Assembly (NCBI GenBank): GCA_030077755.1
Contig: JAQJZZ010000001.1
Location: 1,364,001-1,428,000 of the forward strand
Direction of reading: 5' to 3'
DNA from: Filosporella fistucella
Lineage: Eukaryota > Ascomycota > Leotiomycetes > Helotiales
Length of the DNA: 64,000 nucleotides
Each line of letters starts with the position of its first letter. The first letter of the stretch is position 1. Positions 11,166 through 21,064 of this stretch are shown here, one piece after another. The notes under the pieces are model-generated. The model was not told the origin of the DNA and made no database searches. It was given only the letters and a program-made list of their open reading frames with translations. A program made the position numbers and the translations under genes.

Positions 11166-12296
11166 ATGGCCGTCAAAGTCCTCGAAGTTCGCCCTCTTCC
11201 TTCTCCACACCCAGATTCCGCTGTGGAATTTGGTGTTGAGATCCACAATGTTGATTTGGAAAATCTATCCGACCCAGACTTTGAGGTCATCCGGAACGCA
11301 CTCTACACCTCGCACGTGGTCGTCTTGAAGAATCAAAACACCCTTACTCCTAAAGCTCAGTATGAGCTGACCAGACGCTTCGATCCAGCATCTAGCAGCT
11401 ACGGACATGGCAAGACTCTTGATGCTAAACGTTCTGTGCTCCATCCTGATCTCAAAACTATTCCCCACCAGCCGCAGGTCCAAGTTATCGGCAATGGCTT
11501 TTACGAGGAGTACGAAGGCTTGAAGACCATCACCCTTGTTCACCCTCACCACAAGAAATTCCACAAGGAGCCTATCCCGGAGAAAGATGATATGGAAGCC
11601 ACAAGATTTTTCCGATGGCACATCGATGCTGCACTGTATGCGCTCAATCCACCGAAAGTGACTTCACTTTTGGCAGTCAAAGTCCCAGCAGGTCGACGAC
11701 AAACTCTCCGTTATGATGACGGAACTGGGGAGGAAATGGATGTTCCACTTGGCACTACTGCTTTTGTCTCTGGGCAGAAGATGTACGACCTCTTGAGCGA
11801 AGAAGATAAGGCATTTGTCCGTGAAGCCAATGTTGAATACGCTCCACATCCATACATCTGGATGTCTCCGGCCAAGAGCCGATCAGATGGTCTCGGGATG
11901 GTATCTGATGGCCTTGAGTTGCCATTGTCTGATCTTCCTCCCGTCGATGAGAAGCACATCAAGATTCTGCCTATGTGCTGGAAGAACCCAGTCACTGGTA
12001 AGCTGGCCCTTCAAATCCATCCTAGTGCCATCAAAGCCATTCACAAGCCAAATGGAGAGACTATCACGGACTTGAAAGAAGCAAGGGATTTGGTTCATCG
12101 TTTGCAACGACCTGCCATTTCTCCCCAGCATGTGTATCCACATGATTGGGTTGAGGGTGACTGTGTCTTATTCAACAATCAAGGTGTGCTTCACTCTGTC
12201 GTAGGAGCTTTCAGCCCAGAAGAGCAGAGACTATTTAGACAGTGCAACATGGCTAGCTCTGAGGGTGTGATGGGTCCAGATGGAAAATTGTACTAA
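11166..12296 (+). CDS. xanA: Alpha-ketoglutarate-dependent xanthine dioxygenase XanA
   Basis: It is a cytosolic Fe(II)/2-oxoglutarate dioxygenase of the TauD superfamily that hydroxylates xanthine to uric acid, a fungal alternative to molybdenum xanthine dehydrogenase. The single exon encodes 376 residues, the usual length for XanA. The iron facial triad is H152-x-D154 in RWHIDAALY and H343 in GVLHSVVGAF. R355 or R358 would bind 2-oxoglutarate. Segments that recur in XanA proteins are present: HGKTLDAKRSVLHPDLKTIP, VKVPAGRRQT, RYDDGTGEEMDVPLGTTAF and QRPAISPQ. A UaY-type site and GATA sites upstream fit induction by purines and nitrogen repression. A generic TauD-type enzyme is the alternative, but the match to XanA runs end to end. 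Confidence 0.93.
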   Translation: MAVKVLEVRPLPSPHPDSAVEFGVEIHNVDLENLSDPDFEVIRNALYTSHVVVLKNQNTLTPKAQYELTRRFDPASSSYGHGKTLDAKRSVLHPDLKTIPHQPQVQVIGNGFYEEYEGLKTITLVHPHHKKFHKEPIPEKDDMEATRFFRWHIDAALYALNPPKVTSLLAVKVPAGRRQTLRYDDGTGEEMDVPLGTTAFVSGQKMYDLLSEEDKAFVREANVEYAPHPYIWMSPAKSRSDGLGMVSDGLELPLSDLPPVDEKHIKILPMCWKNPVTGKLALQIHPSAIKAIHKPNGETITDLKEARDLVHRLQRPAISPQHVYPHDWVEGDCVLFNNQGVLHSVVGAFSPEEQRLFRQCNMASSEGVMGPDGKLY

Positions 12297-13821
12297 GATA
12301 GGCATGATTGGATGATTAGCATGTGCTTGGGTTTTTCTTCGACTATTTACGAACTCGGCGTTTTGGACGCATCTAAGCCTCATTATGGGAGGAACTCGGC
12401 GTTTAAGCGTATCAAGCGTATACCCCTATTGTTTTGACATTTAGATTTGAAATACATGAGTTTGCAGATTTGCGGTCAATAAATTCGAAACTTTCGCACC
12501 TCGCTGCGATATCTTCCACCAATTATACTGTCGTGAATATCCAAGTAACTTGTGATTATTTTCAACGGGAAGTCCAGACCTTACTTGCTCACTGCATTTA
12601 GCTTGTGATAGTGCCTTGGGAGATCTAGGTTGCTGGCACGCGTGAATCAAGTTGAACCTCAAATATCACATGCAGGCACACAAAAATGCCTCGAATTGAA
12701 ACACTATTCTTGAAAGGTGTGTTGCACAATCGAGGAGATCGTACACGACAGCTCACAAGATGCAGTATCATATATCACATTTAGTGCATTTGTGTACTCA
12801 TTCAGCCTCGTGATTTATACTTTCTAGCAATTCTCTCAAAATGTCAGCATTTCTGTCAATCAATGTGCTATCACACTCTCCATTTCAAGGCTTGTAATTA
12901 TGATAGGCTTCAGATAACACCAACGGACCCGACGGTCCGCTGTCTGTCTCTCATGCAAGTCTTTAGCAATGTCTTACAATACGTAGTACCGCTTTGTGCA
13001 CATCCCACCACTAACCATGACATATTTGACCTCCATTTTGAGGTGGCATTGCAGGTGCGTCAGCCGTCACTCGCTCGCCACGGGTATCCAAAAATGTCTA
13101 TGTTCTCCGAGCGTCGAAAATACCTGAATCAGCTGAGTACGGTATTGTGTTGGTCCTGACAGATCGAACATATACGAACCACTCACACCACACACATCCC
13201 CAAGTATCCTGCAGCAGCATTTTGGGGTCCCCTCCTAATCCCACACGTTCGACACGGTAATTGCGGGATGGGAGTGTGGGGGATTCGGTGGTTGGCTGCG
13301 AGTCGTCGAAGCTTAGCCTGCAATGCAAATGCGCTGCGGTGCGCTGCATCGTGAGAAATTTGAATAGGAGGGAGTGGGAGTGGGAGTGAGAGTGTCGCCG
13401 CCGACCAACAATAATGAGAGGAAAAGCCGGATATGTTGTCAAAGCGCCTATTGCGCCTTCTTTCTGATTCACATCACATCCCACCTACTTAAAAACAAAA
13501 GTCATTACAATCCTGATTATCAGCTGAATCGCACTCGCCTGTGAATTACTCACCTTCGTCATCTCGTCTCACTGTCTCGTGACACCCCAGGCATGCCGGG
13601 GTGGAGCCAACTTTAGTTACATTCATACATCACCGCTACTTTCCTCACAGCGGCGGCTCGAATTCCGCCCAATTCAAAGTCACTTGAGCAATTATCGTCT
13701 CCTTACTACTGATTAAGACCGGACCTGTCCCCGGCTCTACATACCAATACTCCTATCCAGACACATTGCACAGGAATTCAACATATGCCAGCACGCTTCA
13801 TGGAGCGCAAAGAAACGAGAT
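12297..13821. other. Intergenic between xanA and the lipase gene
   Basis: A 13-nt direct repeat (GAACTCGGCGTTT) occurs at 12351 and 12392 in the xanA 3' flank. A short GGGAGT tandem run lies near 13373-13392. The 128-codon minus frame at 13098-13484 has no recognisable domain. Nothing else is seen. Confidence 0.5.
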
Positions 13822-16281
13822 ATGGTGTTGCTCCAGAAGACTCCCTCCCTCTGTCTCGACAATATCAGGGTGCAGAAACAACTTCCGACCTCGGCGCCTG
13901 TACGAGGTTTCCTTTGCAATGACGACCCAACTTCACTCAAGAGACGCAACTCTCTGTCGAGGGATTCATGGGGTTTATTAGGACCAGCTGCAAGAATATT
14001 AAAAGGGACCACCGAATATGTGAATAATACGGTCTTGACACTGCGCGATGGGTTGAGCGAAGAAGAGAGACTAGCCAAGCAGAAAGGGGAGGAAAGGAGA
14101 ACGATCCTCAGTCTGCGAATGAAAAATGCAGAGACTATGGAGCAGTGGAAGACTGCTGCAAAGGAACTAGATATCCTCGAAGACAATGAAGCTTGGAAAC
14201 AGGACTCCACGTCCTCTGAATTCGATGCGCCGCTCATAGAATCACGACTGAAAGCCCTCGACGAAGCAAGAATCAATTGCGATATCAAAGCGATGTTACT
14301 ACTGGTTCGTACGGCACTGGCGAGAGATTTAGGGGGAATGGGCAATATCAGGCTCTACAAGCATTCGCATATTGGGACAAAGGACTTGATTGAGCGGTAT
14401 ATTGATTCTACGCTCGATACGATTGCGGCGTTGGTCGAGATGAGCAAGCATAGCTTGCCGGACGATATTGAGACGAAGGATATTTTAGAACAGGTTGTGT
14501 ATGCGAGGCAGGCGTTCGGACGGAGTGCGTTGTTACTCAGTGGAGGAGCTACATTTGGGATGAACCACGTTGGGGTTTTGAAAGCGCTATTCGAGGCAAA
14601 ACTTCTTCCGAGAATTATATCTGGTGCTTCGGCGGGAAGTATTGTGTGTGCCGTTCTCTGCACAAGGACGGACGAGGAGATCCCGGATGTGTTGAGGAAA
14701 TTTCCTTACGGTGATCTGTCTGTTTTCGAGGAGGACGGCAGCGAAGATGGGATCTTAGAGCGAGTGAGGAGACTGTTGACCCAAGGTGCCTGGATCGACA
14801 TCAAGCATTTGACCAGGGTTATGCACGACATGTTGGGTGACATGACATTTCAGGAGGCATATAACCGAACCCGAAGGATTCTCAACATCTGCGTATCTTC
14901 GGCATCAGTTTACGAATTACCACGTCTACTGAATTACGTTACCGCTCCAAATGTCATGATCTGGTCGGCAGTCGCTGCATCATGTTCAGTACCTATTTTG
15001 TTTTCGGCGGCACAACTTCTGGTCAAGAATCCAATCACTGGCGAAAATACGCCTTGGAATCCGACACCTCAGAAATGGATTGATGGAAGTGTGGATAACG
15101 ACCTTCCGATGACTCGGCTTGCGGAGATGTTTAATGTGAACCACTTCATCGTCTCACAAGTCAATCCTCATGTCGTGCCATTTCTAATTAAAGACGATGA
15201 GTCGATTACCAGAGATGTGCAGTCGGATGGTGCAGCGGGACCGGGATGGGTCTACACTCTCACAAATCTTGCCAAAGATGAAGCCTTGCATCGAATGCAG
15301 GTTCTCGCCGAACTTGGGATATTTCCAAATTTGGTCACAAAGTGTCGCTCGGTCTTGAGTCAGAAATATTCAGGAGATATCACTATTCTACCGGAGATTG
15401 AGTACAAGGATTTCCCAAGGATGCTCAAGAACCCGACTTCGGATTTTATGGTACAAGCTTGTCTTTGTGGAGAACGAGCAACCTGGCCGAAATTAAGTAG
15501 AATACGGAATCATTGCGCAGTGGAATTGGAACTGGATGCCGCGGTTCAGAGACTTCGAGCTAGAGTTGTATTTAGTCCGAGTCAAGTGGATCTGCGGAGA
15601 ATGACCACGGGTAGCTTCCGATCAACTACTAAGAGGATCGGCCGAAAACGACGAGATAGCAGTGATAACGTTCGAGCTCTACAGCAATACGAGGGCGAGG
15701 AGAGCCCGACCAAAAGAAAGAGTATTTCGAGGCCTCCACTCAGAACTTCGAGTACCAATTGGTCGTCGCCGAGGAAGTTTATGCCACCAATGGCATCTTC
15801 CGGGACGCGAACATCTCATGCGACACCATTACCTACACCTCAACCTGGCGATTCCCTCTCTTCCAAATTCCAACATATTCAAAATCATTTGGATATCCAT
15901 CTCCAAATTCCAGATCTATCTTCTGCTGGCGAGACTACACACTCACCTCCAAGCTCAGACGCAGACATTGATTCCCATACCGATGAGAGCAGTCCCGAGC
16001 CAGATTTTGATGAGAATGTCCATGGATTAGGCATTTACAATCCTTGTACTCAACCAGGAGTTGTCGATTTTTTCTCTGCAAGCCAGCCTGTCACTTCTGG
16101 GACAGATCACGTTCTTGCTACAAGTCCTCTATCCACGAGAGCGAACATTAGCCTTATACTCACACCAACAAAGGCAAGGAATGCAGAACCAAGCAGTCCA
16201 GAACTGAAATATAAACGCCTTTTCCATCCTCCGACACAATCTCCTTCTTCTCAAACAGAGAAACCGAAAGTCTCACTATAA
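13822..16281 (+). CDS. Patatin-domain triacylglycerol lipase (Tgl3/4/5 type)
   Basis: It is predicted to hydrolyse triacylglycerols on lipid droplets, like yeast Tgl3-5, which can also have lysophospholipid activity. The single exon encodes 819 residues. A DUF3336-like region covers about residues 75-225. The patatin core begins with the oxyanion loop SGGATFGMNHVG (about 250-261), the nucleophile elbow G-A-S270-A-G, and the catalytic D421 in WIDGSVDNDLP. Both dyad residues are therefore present. The C-terminal ~220 residues are Ser/Pro-rich and predicted disordered, with RKRRDSS and SPTKRKS stretches that look like phosphorylation sites. The ATG at 13822 is used as the first in-frame start; a short upstream exon cannot be excluded. 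Which yeast paralogue it matches best is not resolved. Confidence 0.9.
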   Translation: MVLLQKTPSLCLDNIRVQKQLPTSAPVRGFLCNDDPTSLKRRNSLSRDSWGLLGPAARILKGTTEYVNNTVLTLRDGLSEEERLAKQKGEERRTILSLRMKNAETMEQWKTAAKELDILEDNEAWKQDSTSSEFDAPLIESRLKALDEARINCDIKAMLLLVRTALARDLGGMGNIRLYKHSHIGTKDLIERYIDSTLDTIAALVEMSKHSLPDDIETKDILEQVVYARQAFGRSALLLSGGATFGMNHVGVLKALFEAKLLPRIISGASAGSIVCAVLCTRTDEEIPDVLRKFPYGDLSVFEEDGSEDGILERVRRLLTQGAWIDIKHLTRVMHDMLGDMTFQEAYNRTRRILNICVSSASVYELPRLLNYVTAPNVMIWSAVAASCSVPILFSAAQLLVKNPITGENTPWNPTPQKWIDGSVDNDLPMTRLAEMFNVNHFIVSQVNPHVVPFLIKDDESITRDVQSDGAAGPGWVYTLTNLAKDEALHRMQVLAELGIFPNLVTKCRSVLSQKYSGDITILPEIEYKDFPRMLKNPTSDFMVQACLCGERATWPKLSRIRNHCAVELELDAAVQRLRARVVFSPSQVDLRRMTTGSFRSTTKRIGRKRRDSSDNVRALQQYEGEESPTKRKSISRPPLRTSSTNWSSPRKFMPPMASSGTRTSHATPLPTPQPGDSLSSKFQHIQNHLDIHLQIPDLSSAGETTHSPPSSDADIDSHTDESSPEPDFDENVHGLGIYNPCTQPGVVDFFSASQPVTSGTDHVLATSPLSTRANISLILTPTKARNAEPSSPELKYKRLFHPPTQSPSSQTEKPKVSL

Positions 16282-19200
16282 CAGATTGTCTTCCTCCTTC
16301 TTTTACATACTTGTTCTTCTGCTTCTTTTTTTGTTCCGCGTTTCATGATTATGGAAAGTAATGATACCATCGTTTAATGTATGCATAGGGAGGCCTTTTT
16401 CATTTGGATTTTGACATGGGACGTAGCGATGGTGTTGTAGAGATTAGGGTTGGCATTTAATGGCGTTCATTCTTTTCGGATTTGGCATGGTGGGGTAGGA
16501 GGGGTGAGGTGGGAATTCGACAGTGGTGGAATTTTACAGAAAAGTGGGAGGAGTGAGATGGCATGTGGAAGAGTTGTGCACGTTTTGTTTGGCGAGCATT
16601 ACATTGCATTGTGTGTTGTTTGGGCATAGGCATAGGCATTTTCGTATAGAAAGAGATGAGAATATACACTAAGATTGAGATTTCAAAGATTAGAATGCGT
16701 GCGTTAATATGGTTGTAATATCACAAAATCCTCATGTCCAAATTTTAACTTGAGTTCTGCAAAAGCCTGGGTTCTTCTTATTCTCAAGTACTCCTTGCAT
16801 ATACCTGCACAGATCGACTTTATCCTCCTCTTCCTAATTATAATAGTATTCCGCTTCTCTCACAATCTCCCTTTCCCTTCTTTTAGACTCTAGGTTATTG
16901 TTAAGCTTAAACTGGGCTCAATCCTATAATTCACTATACCAGTACCCTCGCAACCTCGTGACCTCAAAGCATCACCTCACCTTCATTTATTTTCAACTTC
17001 TGCTCAGGATCATTCAATTAGGATTGATTTCTGATCACCTGCCGTAATCCTAAGTATTCACCACCGTCTCCCATCCCTCCTCCCCTCCCTGCCCCTTAGA
17101 CTGCCTTGCTGCAGTCTCAAAATCTCTAAAAACCCCTCCTTCACTACAAAATTCCATTTCTTCAACTGGCATCGAATGCCATGTTCCAAAGCCAGTCCAT
17201 AGAGAAGGAATGCAAACAGACAGGAATGGCTTGATGCAGATTGAGGTTGGTTTCTTTGGAAGAGGTTTGGCCGTGGGCTTATAGTATATTACTTTACGGG
17301 TGATTTTAGGGAGACAAGGGGGAGACATTTGGAAGGGGAATGTTTAGGGAGGAGCGATGAGGGGTAAGTGAGTATTCAGTAGTTGATGGCGATAGGGTGG
17401 GAAAATCCAACAATGGCAACAGAGGGGAGGTTATCGTCGACGGTAGCAGTGGAGAGGTGAGGTTGAGGACAATTCTGTTTATCGACCACGACAGAGAAAT
17501 TCGACGACAATTAATTGTCAAAAAATTTTCTTCAAACCTAAATGTCTCTTCCTGCCTTGCTAGATCTCTATCATAACCATCCCCTGTTCTTGTCAGAATA
17601 TTTCGAGCAGGTAAAAGAACTATCCCAAAACATAAACTCTCTTGTCTACTTACTTACTAAGCATATACTTTCTAGCCCCACAAATCCAGCAAAGCCCACG
17701 GTCTGCACCTCCAGCAATTGCACCTTCAGGTTGATAAGAGAGAGGAGTTGGAAGTGTAATGAGGGGTTTATATCCTCTCTGCTAGTGGTAAGGAGCCTTC
17801 CTACTTTAGTTGATAGGTTTTATTCTTTCCTTTCTGGGCTGGTGTTCGGTTATGTTTTCAAATTTAGATTTAGATGCGAGGGAGAGTAGGAGGTTGAGTA
17901 TATGTTGAAATTCACTTTCACTTCCCCTATCCTCTTCTTTTGCCGCCTTACCCTTCCTCCTCCTTCGTCCCCTCTTATCTTAATCGAAAAATTCACCTCC
18001 TATGCTCTCATCCTCCCCTCTTCAATCTAATAATTGCATTATCAAAAGCCTTTCCTCAAACGGAAGCCTCGAGTTATATAATCTTCAAATTCTCGAAACA
18101 TAATCCAATAGTATCGAACATTTTAAGCCACGGGAATATGAGCGAGAAAGACTCGGGCGGTATTCTGCGGCTGTTAGGAGATATGCTAGGTTGTTGTATT
18201 TTAGGAACAATGGAGTATAGAGAGTAAAGGTGTTTGGCTTTAGGGATAAGGGGTAAGAGTTTGGAGGGTGGAGGAGGTTAGTGATGGATAGGGAAGTTGG
18301 TGATAAACTGATAGTGGGATGTCGGCAATATTGAGAAGTGTTGGCAGCGGGAGATGTTGATGATAGTAAGATCAACTCTTACTCCTATTATCACTCTTGC
18401 TACATTCTGTGCTCCTAACTTCGCTTGAAGATATAGTAACTTGGATTAACTCTCATCTTCATACAATTCAGCACTCTACCCTGCTACTTGTGCCAAACCT
18501 ACAGCGTCATCATTGCTCTCTAATTTCTTTGTAATGCCGATTTCACTTCAAGAAATAAATTTATATACCCCTCATTCAGTCTCGGGTATCACTTTCTGTC
18601 CTACCGAGCTGCGTCTTTCCTTGTTAACTTTAAGAAGATAGAAATTCACTTTCGCTTACCTTCACTTGTGCCTCGCATCCACTCCCCTGATTTCCTCTCG
18701 CTTTCCATCTCGGTATCAAACAATATACACTGAACATTTTTACTTTGATTTCGAAACCTGAAATAAGTAAGTGTGTGCTTCCTATTTGGCAATGCCTAGT
18801 AAGAGGAAAGGCAGATGGAGCCAAGTGATATAAAGAGCGCTTCTTAGGGAGAAGAGAGGGGGTTGACAAAAATAAATGCTGTTTTGCGGAGAAAGGATCT
18901 GGTAGGAGGAGTTGGGGATGAGTTGGCCATCTGGAAAGCGGGAGTGAGGTCGGGGAATTAATGATGGATAGTAAGGGAAGGAGGATTATTGTGTCATACG
19001 TGAGAGATGTATAACTTTTGAGTCATAGGTCGTAAAGTTCTCTGAAAATTGAATTTACCTACGGCAATTGATTGACATTCTTGACGACAGTCTCTAATCT
19101 TGACAACATTTGCTTAATCATTTCCGGATATCACCGCCGTCTCTGCTCCTTTGCCTCATGCCGTTTCTCCATAGTAGTACATTTACTCTCTGTCAGATAT

Positions 19201-21064
19201 TATCTTGGCTAATTTTAATAAGCACTAACATTAGAAAACTGTTAACCTCCGCTTTTACTCCCGGGTCCTGTGCTTCCTGAAACAGAGAAACTGATGTGTA
19301 GGAGGTGTATGACTAATATTGTTTCGAATATATACAGCTGCGAGAGATTGATTATGTATTATTTTCTTTCCCCCTTCACTTGCAATTCTTTCTAGTTCTA
19401 ATTTTCTCCCTCAATTTGGAAGGTTCACTTCATCTGAATTCGATATTGTTATAGCGTAGGTCCTATATACACGAGACTCAACTCAATTACGATTTTCAAT
19501 AATAATGTGAAAGTTTGCTTCCCTTTGGAGAAGCAGAAGAGTATATGAACCAAAATTGCATTAGGATGATAATGATGACAAATTTCACCGAAGAACTTTT
19601 CCTACACAGGGTGGAGAGGGAATCAAGCCAAGTTCATGCTTCAAGCTCTAATACAAGTAAAAATTGGTCTCTTGGAAACCAAGAAGAGCAGAGATAAGTC
19701 CTAGTAGACGTCGGGGTAGGTATGTGCACAAAAACTGAGGTGAAGTGCTTCGTTGGTCGGCAAAGTTGACAATAGTTCTGACGAGACGACGATTGGATAA
19801 CGGTATAGTCATGGAAATGAAAGTAAGGATCGAAATTGACGATGGCGGTGATCATACCTGAAGAAGAACACTTTAAGGTGATACTATCCGTGATCAAACT
19901 TCTGACGAGCTAGATATTAAGTCTTGAAAATGCGAGAAACCACTTACTTCACTTTGAAATGCAGGACCTCTTATCTCTAGTAGGAATCCTACCTTCTCAC
20001 TTCTAAACCATCACTATATCTTTTGCCTATTCGAGTTCTGCTTGAGATGACATCGTGGACGAGGTTTGCATTACATAGAAATTCTTTCACCTTGGGAGGT
20101 ATATTCTTTCTTACTCAACAAAGTATTGAATTGCTTCCCAGAGTAGAGGCATCAGATTGTGAGGATCTAGATCAATAGAGGCATTTCAAGCTAGAAAGCC
20201 AAACTTGAGTATAAGTACTTCTTTAGAGAGCCCCCAAGGTCGTCGTTTTGAACCCTATAAGAAGACTTCTAGCGTGTGAGTTGACGACGAGTTAACCTTG
20301 CAAGGTACTTACCGGCAATCAAAGAAATCAAAGTGAGCTTCATAGTAGTGTGAAAAACTATAGAATCTCCACTATCTCCAAGTCTCTTTTCATACGACGT
20401 AGGATGTCAATATGAAAGGCCTTTAACTTCTAATGATGCTGTCTTTCTTCACGGCATCCACTTATAAGGACAAATAATCACATTAGTTGTCAACAAAATC
20501 TTTTGTCAATTGTAGCTATTGTCATATGCTTCCTAAAAGAACAGTATCTGTTTCGTCCGACATGTTTCACCCTCAGGTCTCTAGAGATTCATCACCTAGA
20601 AGAAACTTTCTTTGGGGGAAACGCCCTTGATAATATCACTAGAACTCTAGTTCTTCGGATTTCAAGACAAGTGGTACAGCTAGGAGCGAAATCGCTGTCC
20701 TGTCTGATTACACCTTTTTGAATAGTTCTCAGTGCAGAGACCACTACTGCTGAAATCACCTGAGGACAAGAAGCTATAAATGGAGACATTTCGTCTGCTA
20801 GATGTGACTGATATGAAGTTGGCTAAGACTTTTACAATCCCGTAAAACTTCTAGTAGCATGAACTCTATACTATCAACACAAAAGGCATTGTTTTAGGTT
20901 CTACATCAACGTTTACTTATATACTACAAGCCTGAAAAGAACGTCCCCCACTGAATACTGCTATTGCTTCACCGCAAGGTAACAAAGGGACCATCTACTA
21001 AGAGGCAAAGTTTACTGTAAGATAGCTCTGTGATTACAGTACCACTCCTCCGACTGTAGAGTGC
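16282..21064. other. Long gene-poor region (4.8 kb)
   Basis: It is pyrimidine/purine-skewed and AT-rich with many stops in all frames. The only supportable items are a possible two-exon small protein at 17542-17759 and a signal-peptide-like first exon on the minus strand near 20342. No transposon ORF, tRNA or long repeat was recognised. Confidence 0.45.
17542..17759 (+). CDS. Possible 50-residue small protein with one intron
   Basis: The family is not recognised. An ATG at 17542 opens 23 codons (MSLPALLDLYHNHPLFLSEY and three more) that end at a GTAAAA donor. A 65-nt intron with a TTACTAAG branch-like sequence and CTTTCTAG acceptor leads to 27 more codons ending in TAA. The spliced product has no stop in frame and reads as a soluble, His/Leu-rich peptide. 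The support is only the well-formed intron; it could be chance. Confidence 0.25.
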
